The notes under the pieces: model-generated | What the model saw: only the letters and a program-made list of their open reading frames with translations | The model's database searches: none | Told to the model about the DNA's origin: nothing | Made by a program: the position numbers and the translations under genes | In this document: piece after piece, positions 36,159-45,626 of the stretch | Layout of the letters: each line of letters opens with the position of its first letter | How positions within the stretch are numbered: the first letter of the stretch is position 1 | Assembly: GCA_015059305.1 (NCBI GenBank) | Contig: SVAQ01000007.1 | Location: forward strand, 1 to 61,593 | Length of the DNA stretch: 61,593 nt | Origin: Bacillota bacterium | GTDB lineage: Bacteria; Bacillota_I; Bacilli_A; RF39; UBA660 | Direction of reading: 5' to 3'

Positions 36159-36281
36159 ATGAAAAGAACTTATCAACCAAATAAACGTAAAATGAAAAAG
36201 ACTCATGGTTTCTTTTCTAGAAAAGGTGGAAAAGTATTATCATCTCGTCGTAGAAAAGGAAGAAAAAGATTATCAAAATAA
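36159..36281 (+). CDS. rpmH: 50S ribosomal protein L34
   Basis: L34 is a very small, highly basic 50S protein. The 40 residues start [19 protein letters not shown] and end GRKRLSK, matching the family but slightly shorter than the common 44. The Shine-Dalgarno is AAAGGAG. It precedes rnpA, as in almost all bacteria. Confidence 0.97.
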   Translation: MKRTYQPNKRKMKKTHGFFSRKGGKVLSSRRRKGRKRLSK

Positions 36282-36307
36282 AAACCACTGAATAAAGTGG
36301 TTTTTTT
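36282..36307 (+). terminator. Terminator/attenuator between rpmH and rnpA
   Basis: AAACCACT (36282-36289) pairs with AGTGGTTT (36296-36303), then a T run. Its position just after rpmH suggests partial termination to set the high L34 to low RnpA ratio. Confidence 0.8.
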
Positions 36308-36325
36308 ACAATTAAGAGGCTTTTA

Positions 36326-36661
36326 ATGAAAAAATACGAAAGAGTAAAATCTAATGTTTTATTCAACGAAATAATAAATAAAGGTAAAAAAAAATCAAAT
36401 CAATTTTTTACTATTTTTTTTATTGATAAAAAAGAAGAGAAGGCAATGTTCGGCGTTGCTGTTCCCAAAAGATTAGGTAATGCAGTACTTAGAAATCGAC
36501 TTAAAAGACAAACTAGAGAACTTTTAGATAAAACAAAATTATTATTTCAAAATCATCGAAACTATATTATAATAGTAAAAGAAAAGTTTTTAAATGATAG
36601 TTTTAGTGTTAAATTAGAAGCTTTGCAACAATTGATAGGAGAAATAAATGAAAAGAAATAA
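36326..36661 (+). CDS. rnpA: Ribonuclease P protein component
   Basis: RnpA assists the RNase P RNA in 5' tRNA maturation. The 111-residue protein has the family core FGVAVPKRLGNAVLRNRLKR with the RNR motif, and begins with a typical KKYERVKSNVLFNEI. Shine-Dalgarno AAGAGG. It overlaps yidC by 14 bases, suggesting coupling. Confidence 0.96.
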   Translation: MKKYERVKSNVLFNEIINKGKKKSNQFFTIFFIDKKEEKAMFGVAVPKRLGNAVLRNRLKRQTRELLDKTKLLFQNHRNYIIIVKEKFLNDSFSVKLEALQQLIGEINEKK

Positions 36662-37715
36662 GATATTAACAATTATTCTAGTTTTAACAATTTTACTAAC
36701 TACGGGTTGTGGAAATAGTAAATATATTGAGGATGATAAAGGTAAAGTTGTAATTGATAAAACAACTGGTCAAAATTTACAAAAAGATATTTATTGTAGG
36801 CCATCAAAAGATACTGAAACATATAAATTATATGAAAAATACGAAGATCAATTAAAAGTTAAATTATCAGATTTACCAAAATGTAATGAATTTAAAATTA
36901 ATTCTAATAAAACCTCAAGTTTATGGCAATTTTTATTTGTAAAACCACTTGCATATTTAATATTGAAATTAGGATTTTTATTAAAATCAATGGGGTTAAC
37001 TAAAGCTTATTTAGGTATTTCATTAATGGTTATTGGATTAATTATTAGATTAATAATCTTACCATTTAATATTAAAACTCAAAAGCAATCAAAAATAATG
37101 CAAGAAATGGCTCCTGAATTACAAAGAATAGAAAAAAAGTATGCAAATAGAACTGATCAAGAATCTTTGATGATGAAAAGTCAAGAAACAATGGCTTTAT
37201 ATCAAAAATATAAAGTAAGTCCATTCTTAAGTTGTTTGCTTTCTTTAATTCAACTTCCATTATTCTTTGCTTTTTTACAAGCTATATATAAGATTCCGGC
37301 AATATATGAAGGAGAGATATTTGGTTGGAACTTAGGTACAACACCAAGTGTAGGAATATTTAATAATCACCAATATTCATTTTTAATACTAATTATACTT
37401 ATTATTTTAACAACTTATTATTCATTTAAATATACTATGAGTCAAAACAAGACGACATCTGCTGTACCTGGTGCAGAATCGCAAATGAAAACAATGCTAA
37501 TTGTAATGACTGTTTTCATTGGGTTTGCATCATTTAGTTTACCAACAGCAATAGCATTGTATTGGATTGTAACATATGCATTTATTATTATTCAAACATT
37601 TATAATGAATTTAATAAGTAAGAAAAAAGCAGAAAAGGAAATAGCTAAAAAAGGTAAGAAAATTAAAGAAAAGTTAAAAATGAAAGAAGGAATGAAGTAT
37701 GGAAAGAATAAGTAA
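36648..37715 (+). CDS. yidC: Membrane protein insertase YidC (SpoIIIJ type)
   Basis: YidC/Oxa1 inserts membrane proteins; the SpoIIIJ paralogue is also needed for sporulation in B. subtilis. The 355-residue protein has a lipoprotein signal with lipobox LLTTGC. About five membrane segments and the conserved hydrophilic groove region follow (FNIKTQKQSKIMQEMAPELQ). A long Lys-rich C-tail ends it. It sits between rnpA and jag; jag overlaps its 3' end by 17 bases. Confidence 0.95.
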   Translation: MKRNKILTIILVLTILLTTGCGNSKYIEDDKGKVVIDKTTGQNLQKDIYCRPSKDTETYKLYEKYEDQLKVKLSDLPKCNEFKINSNKTSSLWQFLFVKPLAYLILKLGFLLKSMGLTKAYLGISLMVIGLIIRLIILPFNIKTQKQSKIMQEMAPELQRIEKKYANRTDQESLMMKSQETMALYQKYKVSPFLSCLLSLIQLPLFFAFLQAIYKIPAIYEGEIFGWNLGTTPSVGIFNNHQYSFLILIILIILTTYYSFKYTMSQNKTTSAVPGAESQMKTMLIVMTVFIGFASFSLPTAIALYWIVTYAFIIIQTFIMNLISKKKAEKEIAKKGKKIKEKLKMKEGMKYGKNK

Positions 37716-38310
37716 GAGTGGGAAAGACTTTGAAGATACATTAAATGCAATACTAGAAGAAAACAATTTAACAAAAGAAGATGTAATATATACAACAGGT
37801 GAAGTAAAAAAAGGCTTATTCAAAGGTGAAACAACAGAAGTAATAGTTTATAAAAAAGAAGAAATTTATTCCTTTGCCAAAGAGTTTTTAAAAGAAGTAA
37901 TTAATAATTTAGGTTTAGAAGTTTCTTTTGAAATAAAAAAACAAGACGATCGAGTAGTTATTAAAATGTATTCGAATAATAACAATATTTTGATAGGACA
38001 TAATGGTAATACATTAAGAGCTTTAGAAACCTTATTAAAACAAAAAATACAAGTGGAAACAGGAATTCATTTTTCTATTTCATTAGATGTTGAAAACTAT
38101 AAAGATAAAAAAGTTGCAAGAATTGAAAGATTAGCTAAACAAACAGCAAAAGAGGTTGCAAGAACTAAGGTTGATGCTCATCTTGAAAATATGAATGCTT
38201 ATGAAAGACGCATAGTTCATAATATTTTAACTAATTTTAAAGGTGTATCAACTAAAAGTGAAGGAGAAGAACCGAATCGTCACGTTGTTATAAGTTCAAC
38301 AAAAGAGTAG
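37699..38310 (+). CDS. jag: RNA-binding protein Jag/KhpB
   Basis: Jag (SpoIIIJ-associated, KhpB) is an RNA-binding regulator of cell elongation. The 203-residue protein has a Jag-N domain (KKGLFKGETTEVIVYKKEE) and a KH-II domain with IGHNGNTLRALETL. A C-terminal R3H domain carries MNAYERRIVHNIL. All three domains are intact. The position after yidC is universal in Firmicutes. Confidence 0.95.
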   Translation: MERISKSGKDFEDTLNAILEENNLTKEDVIYTTGEVKKGLFKGETTEVIVYKKEEIYSFAKEFLKEVINNLGLEVSFEIKKQDDRVVIKMYSNNNNILIGHNGNTLRALETLLKQKIQVETGIHFSISLDVENYKDKKVARIERLAKQTAKEVARTKVDAHLENMNAYERRIVHNILTNFKGVSTKSEGEEPNRHVVISSTKE

Positions 38311-38326
38311 AAATACTCTTTTTCTT
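38303..38326 (+). terminator. jag intrinsic terminator
   Basis: AAGAGTA-GAAA-TACTCTT (38303-38320) followed by TTTCTTTTT. The jag stop codon lies in the stem/loop. Confidence 0.8.
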
Positions 38327-38351
38327 TTTATATACATTTTTCTTTATCTTA

Positions 38352-38360
38352 TGCTATAAT
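38352..38360 (+). promoter_or_regulatory. mnmE extended -10 promoter
   Basis: TGCTATAAT, an extended -10 with no good -35, 25 bases before the mnmE ATG. The same TGnTATAAT form recurs before argS, rpmE, secA and the OLD gene. Confidence 0.6.
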
Positions 38361-38385
38361 ACGTTTGCGAAAGGGGATCATTATT

Positions 38386-39729
38386 ATGGAAGATACAATT
38401 TGTGCAATTTCTACTTCGTTAGGAGTAGGAGCTATTTCAATAATTAGGCTTAGTGGAAGTGACGCTATTAAAATAGTTAATAGTATTTTTAGTTATGATA
38501 TAACGTCTTGTGATACCCATGTTATAAAATATGGTTATATAAAAGATAATGAAGAAGTTATTGATGAAGTTTTACTTATGATAATGAGAGCCCCTAAAAC
38601 TTATACCAAAGAGGATATTGTAGAAATTAATTGTCATGGTGGTTATAATACTACAAATCGAATTTTGGAATTATTATTAAGGAAAGGGTGTCGGTTAGCT
38701 GAGCCAGGTGAGTTTACAAAACGAGCATTTCTAAATGGAAGAATTAATCTTTTAGAATCAGAAGCTGTTAATGAATTGATTAGTGCCAAGACTGATGCTA
38801 AAAGAAAAATGTCACTAAATCAATTGGGTGGAAATTTAACTAAAAAAATAGAAAGCATTAGAGAACAATTAATAGCTTTAATGGCCAATATCGAGGTAAA
38901 TATTGATTATCCAGAATATACCGATAACTTAGTTATAACAGAAAATTTATTAAAGGAAAAATTAAGAGAAATAACCTTAAAGTTAGATAAATTAGTAGAA
39001 GGAACAAAAATTGGTAAAATTGTTTCTAATGGAATTAATGTTGCTATTATTGGTAAACCTAATGTAGGAAAAAGCAGTGTATTAAATCATTTGTTAGATG
39101 AAGAAAAGGCAATAGTAACAGATGTTGCTGGTACTACTAGAGATTTAGTAGAAGGTGTAATATCTCTTAACGGAATTGAAGTAAAGTTAATTGACACTGC
39201 TGGGATTCATGAAACCGATGATTTAGTAGAAAAAATAGGGGTTGAAAAAAGTGTTAATTTGATTTCAGAAGCAGATGTTGTACTTCTTGTTTTAGATGGA
39301 AGTAGACCTTTAGATAGTGAAGATAGGCAGCTTTTAGAAAAATCTAAACGAGAAAATACGATTATATTTATAAATAAAAATGACCAACATCAATATTTAA
39401 ATTTAGAAGGGTATGGCAATATTGTTTATGGTAATACTGTAACTCCCGATGGACTAGATGATCTTAAAGAAAAGCTATTAGATATGTTTAATATTAATGA
39501 TATTAATAAAGACTTAACATATTTATCAAATGCTAGACAAATTGATCTTGTAAATAAAGCAAATGAGGCACTAAAAACTGCTAATAATTCTTTGCTTAGT
39601 GGAGTACCAATTGATATGATTGAAAGTGATTTAAAGCGTTGTTTTGAATTTTTAGGTCAAATAATTGGTGATACGTATGAAGAAGCGGTTATTGATCGGT
39701 TATTTAAAGACTTCTGTGTAGGAAAGTAG
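38386..39729 (+). CDS. mnmE: tRNA modification GTPase MnmE
   Basis: With MnmG, MnmE installs the 5-(carboxymethyl)aminomethyl group on U34 of certain tRNAs. The 447-residue protein has an N-terminal folate-binding domain and the G domain (GKPNVGKSSVLNHL, DVAGTTRD, DTAGIHET, INKND). The catalytic C-terminal end is FCVGK. The ATG at 38386 follows AAAGGGG; a TTG seven codons earlier includes that site. It precedes mnmG by 9 bases. Confidence 0.97.
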   Translation: MEDTICAISTSLGVGAISIIRLSGSDAIKIVNSIFSYDITSCDTHVIKYGYIKDNEEVIDEVLLMIMRAPKTYTKEDIVEINCHGGYNTTNRILELLLRKGCRLAEPGEFTKRAFLNGRINLLESEAVNELISAKTDAKRKMSLNQLGGNLTKKIESIREQLIALMANIEVNIDYPEYTDNLVITENLLKEKLREITLKLDKLVEGTKIGKIVSNGINVAIIGKPNVGKSSVLNHLLDEEKAIVTDVAGTTRDLVEGVISLNGIEVKLIDTAGIHETDDLVEKIGVEKSVNLISEADVVLLVLDGSRPLDSEDRQLLEKSKRENTIIFINKNDQHQYLNLEGYGNIVYGNTVTPDGLDDLKEKLLDMFNINDINKDLTYLSNARQIDLVNKANEALKTANNSLLSGVPIDMIESDLKRCFEFLGQIIGDTYEEAVIDRLFKDFCVGK

Positions 39730-39738
39730 GAATAGATT

Positions 39739-41610
39739 ATGTATGATATTATCGTAGTAGGTGCAGGACATGCTGGTTGTGAAGCCGGTCATATTTGTGC
39801 ACATATGAATAAAAAGACATTATTAATAACATCAAATATTGCCAATTTAGCGGATATGCCTTGCAATCCTTCGATTGGTGGAAGTGCTAAAGGTATTATT
39901 GTTAGAGAAATAGATGCTTTAGGTGGATTAATGGGAATTGTTGCAGACAAGTCTCACTTTCAAATTAAAATGCTAAATAATTCAAAAGGACCTGCTGTAA
40001 GAGCTTTAAGAGCACAAGCGGATAAATCGGTTTATCCTAAAATTATGAAAGAGTATTTGGATAATACAGATAATCTTGAAATAAAAGAAGGAATGGTCGA
40101 AGATTTAATTTTAAATAATAATCAAGTTGAAGGTGTAGTTCTTGATAATGGTGAAAAAATATATTCTAAGGCAGTAATTCTTACTACAGGGACTTATTTA
40201 AATGCTAATATTTTAATAGGCAGTGAAAATACACCAAGTGGTCCTCATGGAGAAAAAAGAAGCAACAAACTATCAACAAGGTTAAATGATTATGGTTTTA
40301 ATATAAAACGTTTAAAAACAGGAACTCCTCAAAGAATTAAAGCAAATAGTATTGATTTTACAAAATTAAAAGAGGAGTGTGGGGATAATACTCCTTGGAC
40401 ATTTTCTTTTGATTTAGAACCACAATATAATATAAATGAACAACAAAAATGTTATTTAATATATACCAATGAAAAAACACATCAAATAATTCGTGATAAT
40501 TTAGATAAAAGTTCAATGTATGGCGGTTATGCTACCGGTGTAGGACCAAGATATTGTCCTTCTATAGAAGATAAAATTGTTCGATTTTCTGATAAAGAAA
40601 GACATCAATTGTTTTTAGAACCGGAAAGTAAATATTATGATGAATGGTATCTTCAAGGATTTTCAACCTCTATGCCTAGAGATGTTCAAGAGCAAATGGT
40701 TCATAGTCTTGAAGGACTAGAAAATGCAGAAATATCAAAATATGCTTATGCAATAGAGTATGATGCTATTGATCCAATGCAAATTAGACCATCTTTAGAA
40801 ACCAAAGTAATTGATAATTTGTTTACGGCTGGACAAATTAATGGGACTTCAGGATATGAAGAAGCAGCCGGTCAAGGATTAATGGCGGGTATAAATGCAT
40901 CATTAAAATTAGATGAAAAACCACCATTTATTTTAAAAAGACATGAAGCATATATTGGTGTTTTAATAGATGATTTAGTAACTAAAGGGATTACAGATCC
41001 CTATCGTATGCTTACATCACGTGCAGAATTTAGATTATTACTTAGACATGATAATGCTGATTTAAGATTAACTAATAAAGCACATGAAGTTGGAGCAGTA
41101 TCAGTAAATAAATATAATCGTTTAGAAAATAAAATTAAAGAAATTGAAAGACTTACTGATTATTTAAAAAATAATCGGTTAATTATAAATGAAGAAGTTA
41201 AATCTTATTTTAATGAAAATAATTTAGCTATTCCAAGTGGTAATTTTAATTACCTGTTACTTTTAAAAAGACCTGAAATTACTATGGAAGTTATTAGTAA
41301 CTTTTTAGACTTAACTTCTTTTACAAAAGAGGTAATTGAACAAGTTGAAATAGAATATAAATATGAAGGTTATATAAAAAAAGAATATGCTGAAAAAGAA
41401 AAATTAAATAAAATGGAAGAAAAACAGATTCCAGATGACATAGATTATGATAAGATAAGTAATATCGCTAGCGAAGCTAGACAAAAATTAAAGTTAGTTA
41501 GGCCACTTACGATTGCTCAGGCTAGTCGAATAAGTGGTGTAAATCCTGTAGATATTAGTTTGCTTCTTGTTTATTTAAAAAAAGAGTATGGTAAAAATGA
41601 AAATAGATAG
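39739..41610 (+). CDS. mnmG: tRNA uridine-34 modification enzyme MnmG
   Basis: MnmG (GidA) is the FAD/NADH partner of MnmE. The 623-residue protein has the FAD motif VVGAGHAGCEAG, the Cys-containing loop DMPCNPSIGGSAKGIIVREID, the second motif GQINGTSGYEEAAGQG and the C-terminal helical domain (RLKLVRP-like QKLKLVRPLTIAQASRISGV). Length is normal. The 3' end overlaps rsmG. Confidence 0.98.
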   Translation: MYDIIVVGAGHAGCEAGHICAHMNKKTLLITSNIANLADMPCNPSIGGSAKGIIVREIDALGGLMGIVADKSHFQIKMLNNSKGPAVRALRAQADKSVYPKIMKEYLDNTDNLEIKEGMVEDLILNNNQVEGVVLDNGEKIYSKAVILTTGTYLNANILIGSENTPSGPHGEKRSNKLSTRLNDYGFNIKRLKTGTPQRIKANSIDFTKLKEECGDNTPWTFSFDLEPQYNINEQQKCYLIYTNEKTHQIIRDNLDKSSMYGGYATGVGPRYCPSIEDKIVRFSDKERHQLFLEPESKYYDEWYLQGFSTSMPRDVQEQMVHSLEGLENAEISKYAYAIEYDAIDPMQIRPSLETKVIDNLFTAGQINGTSGYEEAAGQGLMAGINASLKLDEKPPFILKRHEAYIGVLIDDLVTKGITDPYRMLTSRAEFRLLLRHDNADLRLTNKAHEVGAVSVNKYNRLENKIKEIERLTDYLKNNRLIINEEVKSYFNENNLAIPSGNFNYLLLLKRPEITMEVISNFLDLTSFTKEVIEQVEIEYKYEGYIKKEYAEKEKLNKMEEKQIPDDIDYDKISNIASEARQKLKLVRPLTIAQASRISGVNPVDISLLLVYLKKEYGKNENR

Positions 41611-42310
41611 TTTTGTAGAAGAATTAAAAAAATTAAAAATTGATTGTCATCAAAAACAGCTAGAAATGTTAAATATTTACTATGAATATTTAATTGAATA
41701 TAATAGTCATACTAATTTAACTGCTATTACAGAAAAAGAAGATATTTATTTAAAACATTTTTATGATTCTCTAACACTAAATAGTGTAATTGATTTAAAC
41801 CAGATTGATAATATGATAGATATAGGTTCTGGAGCAGGTTTTCCAGGGGTAGTTCTTAAAATATTTTTTCCACATATGCATGTAACGATTTTAGATTCTA
41901 ATAATAAAAAAACAACATTTGTTGCTAAATTAATAGAGAAATTAGGGTTAAGTGGAATTGAAGTAGTAAATGCGAGAGCTGAAGATTATGCGAAAGACAA
42001 AATGAATAGTTTCGATATGTGTGTTTCAAGAGCAGTAGCTTTTATTGATATAATAACTGAGTTATCCTTGCCATTAATCAAAAAGAGTGGAAAAGTTGCT
42101 TTAATGAAAGGTAACTTTGAAAACGAAATTGTTACGTTAAAGAAATATCAACAAAAACTTAACATTAGTAATTACAAGATAAATAAAGTAATTTTACCTA
42201 ATAATGACGAAAGAAATATAGTAATTCTAGAAAAAGAAAAGGAAACTAACAAACTACTAACATATTCACAAATTGTAAAAAGAAATAAAGTATGGAATGA
42301 CAAAAAATAA
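41588..42310 (+). CDS. rsmG: 16S rRNA guanine-527 N7-methyltransferase
   Basis: RsmG (GidB) methylates G527 of 16S rRNA. The 240-residue protein has ITEKEDIYLKHFYDSLT, the SAM motif MIDIGSGAGFPGVVLKI and VSRAVA. It overlaps the mnmG end by 23 bases from the first ATG; the ATG three codons later (41597) is an equal candidate, since neither has a strong Shine-Dalgarno. The mnmE-mnmG-rsmG-noc order is that of B. subtilis. Confidence 0.96.
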   Translation: MVKMKIDSFVEELKKLKIDCHQKQLEMLNIYYEYLIEYNSHTNLTAITEKEDIYLKHFYDSLTLNSVIDLNQIDNMIDIGSGAGFPGVVLKIFFPHMHVTILDSNNKKTTFVAKLIEKLGLSGIEVVNARAEDYAKDKMNSFDMCVSRAVAFIDIITELSLPLIKKSGKVALMKGNFENEIVTLKKYQQKLNISNYKINKVILPNNDERNIVILEKEKETNKLLTYSQIVKRNKVWNDKK

Positions 42311-42382
42311 TGTTATTCCATATTTTATTGCAAAAAAGCGCAAATTAAGTTATTATATTAATAATAAGAGAAGGGGCTTACA

Positions 42383-43555
42383 ATGAATTTTGATTCTAGT
42401 GTTTTACAAGTTGCGATAGAAGATATAATTCCAAATCGTTTTCAACCGCGATTAGCTTTTGAAGACTCTTCTTTGCGTGAACTTAGCGATTCAATAAAAC
42501 AACATGGTATAATTCAACCTCTTGTTTTGAGAAAAATTGGCGATAAGTATGAAATTATTGCGGGTGAAAGAAGATATAAAGCTGCTACTATGGCCGGGCT
42601 TACCTCAGTACCTGCGGTTTTATCTCAAATTGATGATAAGACTAGTGCGGAGGTAGCTGTAGTAGAAAATGTTCAGCGTCGAGATTTGACTGCAATAGAG
42701 GAAGCAAAATCTTATAAAGCCCTTTTAGATCAAGGTTATATGTCTCAAGAACAGTTAGCAAAAAAAATGGGACTTTCTCAAAGTGCTATTTCAAATAAGT
42801 TACGATTATTAAATTTAGCGCCTGAAGTTCAAGATGCAATTTTAGAAAATAAAATATCTGAAAGACATGCAAGAGCGCTCTTAGTTGTTAAAGAATTAAG
42901 TGATCAAGTAAAATGGTTAAATAGAATTATTGATGAAAGAATGACAGTACGTCAATTAGATGAAGAAATAAGAAAAGAATATAAAGGAGAGATAATGAAC
43001 TCTGGTATTGATATTGAGCAAATAAAACAAAATGCTACAGATATAACCCCGATGCCAACAACTCCTATGACTACTAGCCCAACTCCAGCACCTTCTGCAT
43101 TTGCCATGGGACCAATTGATTTAGGTCAAAAAACGACAAATAAATTTTTTAATAATTTAGAAGATCAAGCTGCTAACATGGATATGACAGAAGCAATAAA
43201 CCCATTTAGTAATTTTAATAATATGACTTCTGCAGAAAGTAGTAACCAATCTGGATTTACTTCTGCAAGTGTGGCTCCAGAACAAATACAATCTACCTCA
43301 CCATCTCCTGCTCCAGTACAAATGAATATTGCCATGAATGATCCAATTATAAATGCTACTGAGCCAACAATTGATTCCTTAGATTCTCTTGATTTTGAAC
43401 CACCTAAAAAAGTCATGGATATTAATCCGGCGAAAAATAAAGTTATAAATTTAATAAACGATTTGAAAACTGAAAACTTTAATATAGACTTTACTGAAAA
43501 ACAAGAAGCAGGTCAAATTACATATACAATAACAATAAAAGAAACTGAGAATTAA
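42383..43555 (+). CDS. noc: Nucleoid occlusion protein Noc (ParB family) with long C-terminal extension
   Basis: Noc is a CTP-switch DNA clamp that blocks septation over the nucleoid. The 390-residue protein has the ParB CTP-binding motif AGERRYKAATMAGL (residues 60-73) and NVQRRDLTAIEEA. The HTH LSQSAISNKLRLLNLAPEVQ follows. Specificity residues Gln133, Lys139 and Arg161 (SERHARAL) are Noc-like; the fourth position is Asn144, not Lys. The N-terminal amphipathic membrane helix of B. subtilis Noc is missing. Residues about 205-345 are a Pro/Ser/Thr/Met-rich linker, ending in a small folded-looking domain. It lies after rsmG; no parA/soj is adjacent. Confidence 0.85.
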   Translation: MNFDSSVLQVAIEDIIPNRFQPRLAFEDSSLRELSDSIKQHGIIQPLVLRKIGDKYEIIAGERRYKAATMAGLTSVPAVLSQIDDKTSAEVAVVENVQRRDLTAIEEAKSYKALLDQGYMSQEQLAKKMGLSQSAISNKLRLLNLAPEVQDAILENKISERHARALLVVKELSDQVKWLNRIIDERMTVRQLDEEIRKEYKGEIMNSGIDIEQIKQNATDITPMPTTPMTTSPTPAPSAFAMGPIDLGQKTTNKFFNNLEDQAANMDMTEAINPFSNFNNMTSAESSNQSGFTSASVAPEQIQSTSPSPAPVQMNIAMNDPIINATEPTIDSLDSLDFEPPKKVMDINPAKNKVINLINDLKTENFNIDFTEKQEAGQITYTITIKETEN

Positions 43556-43568
43556 CTCTCAGTTTTTT
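43542..43568. terminator. Convergent noc/PBP terminator
   Basis: AAACTGAGA (43542-43550) pairs with TCTCAGTTT (43557-43565), then TTT on the plus strand. The mirrored strand also ends in a short T-containing run, so it may serve both genes. Both stop codons lie in the loop. Confidence 0.8.
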
Positions 43569-45495
43569 CGTTATCATAATAATATATTGGTTCACTACCA
43601 CGAACAAAATAAAACATATTTACTTTTGAAGTATCAGTAGGTGTAGTTCCATCAACCGCATTAAGAGGAACACCCACAACATTTGTGGGCTTAGTGTACC
43701 AAGTGTTATCATTTTCTTCGATATTTATTTTTTCAATAGTATTTGCCCATATATTTTTAGCATCAGCTCCGACTGATACCGCTAACGGCGAATTATCGTC
43801 ATAACCTGTCCAAGTTACCATTAAAACATCCTTGTTATAACCAACTGTCCAATAATCAGTATCCGTTGTTCCGGTTTTAAAGGCATATTTTTTTGATAAT
43901 TTAGATGCAATATTTAAAGCTGTAGGGCTATTATAATCAATAAAAGCAGCATTTGTTGTACTAGTCATAAGTTCATTTAAAATATATACATAGTTAGGAT
44001 TTAAAACTAAATCATTTTTTTCTTTATATTCATATAATAAATTTCCATTTTTATCTTCAATGCGATTAATTAAATGTAAATTTCTTTTGTAACCCCCACT
44101 TGCAATTGTTGTATAACCATTTGCAAAATCTAATAAGTTGATTTCACTTGTACCTAGAGCAAGAGATGGAACTTCTTGAAGTTTAGCTTCAATACCACAT
44201 TTATGTGCTGTATTTATTAATTCTTCTATGCCTAAAAAAAGATTTGTTTTAACTGCATAAATATTATCAGAATAGGCTATAGCAGCAGCCATAGTAATAT
44301 CTTTATTTCCATATATATTTGCATAATTTTTAGGAGAATATGTTTTGCCGTTAGATAAGTTAAATGTTGTATACTGACTTGTAAATGTTGAAGAAGCAGT
44401 CATGCCATTATTGAGTGCGGCGTAATACAAAAAGGGTTTCATAGTGGATCCTACTTGTCTTTTTGAAACTAGTGCGCGGTTATACTGGCTTTTTGAATAA
44501 TCTATCCCTCCGGTAAGCGCTAAAATACTACCATCATTTGGGTTGATAATTACCCCTGCAGTTTGTAATTTGGGATCTTTTAATTGCTCTAATATTTCCT
44601 TTTCCATTGTTTCTTGAGCATTATAATCTAAAGTGGTATAAACTTTTAGGCTACCTGAATTTAACATTTCTTCGCTTATGTGATTTATTTCTTTTAATTC
44701 ATTGATCACTGCATCTTGGAAGTACATAAGCATTTGTAAATCATTATCTGATCTTTTCCCATGAATATCTATTTTTTCTGAAAAAAGTGATTCAAAAGTT
44801 TCTTTGTCAATCATCTGATTGTTGTACATTGTTAAAGCTACAATTCCTGCTCTTTTTATTGCAGCTTCATAGTCTGTTACTGGGTTATAATTATTCGGAC
44901 TTTTAGGAATACCCGCTAAGATTAATGATTCTTCTAAAGTAAGTTCTTTGGGAGTTTTATTGAAATAAAATTTAGAGGCACTACTTATTCCATAATTTCC
45001 TTGACCATAATTAATAGTATTTAAATAGGCTTCAAGTATTTCGTCTTTTGTATAATGTACTTCTAGATTTAGAGTCATTAAAGCTTCTTTGATTTTTCTA
45101 GACCAGGTTTGATCAAATTCTAAATAAGCATTTTTAATATATTGTTGAGATATTGTGCTTGCGCCCTCAATAATTCTGCCGTTTTTAACATTTTTAATCA
45201 ATGCTCTTACTATTCTTAAATAATCAAAGCCGGTATGATTGTAAAAATTTTTATCTTCTACAGATATAACAGCGTTTAATAAATTTTCTGAAATATTATT
45301 AAGAGATATCCACTCATTAACACTACTTCCTTGATAAATTAAATTTTCATCTTTGTCATAAAGATAATATGTTCCAACCGAATTTAATTGTATCGGATCT
45401 GAAAAGTAAGCGTGTGTATATAATCCGATAATAATAATTACTGCTGATAAAAAAACAAATAATCCTGCTTTGTAACCAAATCTAAGAAATTGCAC
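43552..45495 (-). CDS. Class A penicillin-binding protein (bifunctional PBP1A family)
   Basis: This enzyme polymerises and crosslinks peptidoglycan. The 647-residue protein has an N-terminal membrane anchor. The GT51 domain has AVISVEDKNFYNHTGFD and EGASTISQQYIKNAYL. The transpeptidase has GSTMKPF (catalytic Ser), YSDN and KTGTTDTD. Both active sites look intact. The start chosen is GTG at 45493-45495 behind AGGGTGA; a GTG nine bases upstream is part of the Shine-Dalgarno. It runs against replication and converges on noc. Confidence 0.93.
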   Translation of the reverse strand: MQFLRFGYKAGLFVFLSAVIIIIGLYTHAYFSDPIQLNSVGTYYLYDKDENLIYQGSSVNEWISLNNISENLLNAVISVEDKNFYNHTGFDYLRIVRALIKNVKNGRIIEGASTISQQYIKNAYLEFDQTWSRKIKEALMTLNLEVHYTKDEILEAYLNTINYGQGNYGISSASKFYFNKTPKELTLEESLILAGIPKSPNNYNPVTDYEAAIKRAGIVALTMYNNQMIDKETFESLFSEKIDIHGKRSDNDLQMLMYFQDAVINELKEINHISEEMLNSGSLKVYTTLDYNAQETMEKEILEQLKDPKLQTAGVIINPNDGSILALTGGIDYSKSQYNRALVSKRQVGSTMKPFLYYAALNNGMTASSTFTSQYTTFNLSNGKTYSPKNYANIYGNKDITMAAAIAYSDNIYAVKTNLFLGIEELINTAHKCGIEAKLQEVPSLALGTSEINLLDFANGYTTIASGGYKRNLHLINRIEDKNGNLLYEYKEKNDLVLNPNYVYILNELMTSTTNAAFIDYNSPTALNIASKLSKKYAFKTGTTDTDYWTVGYNKDVLMVTWTGYDDNSPLAVSVGADAKNIWANTIEKINIEENDNTWYTKPTNVVGVPLNAVDGTTPTDTSKVNMFYFVRGSEPIYYYDNEKTES

Positions 45496-45562
45496 AATTT
45501 TCACCCTATATTTAGTATTAAAAAAAATAACTAAATTTATAAGTGCATTTTTAGTATATGTA

Positions 45563-45571
45563 TGCTATAAT
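45563..45571 (+). promoter_or_regulatory. argS extended -10 promoter
   Basis: TGCTATAAT in the divergent PBP/argS spacer, about 55 bases before the argS ATG. No T-box is visible in this spacer. Confidence 0.55.
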
Positions 45572-45626
45572 GTTTTAGAAAAAAAACAAGAAATACTGAT
45601 TTTAAGCAAAAAAAGGAAGGATACAT

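Noticed and set aside
42383..43555. Calling the ParB-family protein Spo0J/ParB
   Set aside because: Gln133, Lys139 and Arg161, the SERHARAL motif, the position after rsmG, and NBS sites in the window all favour Noc. The perfect parS sites imply that a separate Spo0J exists outside the window.
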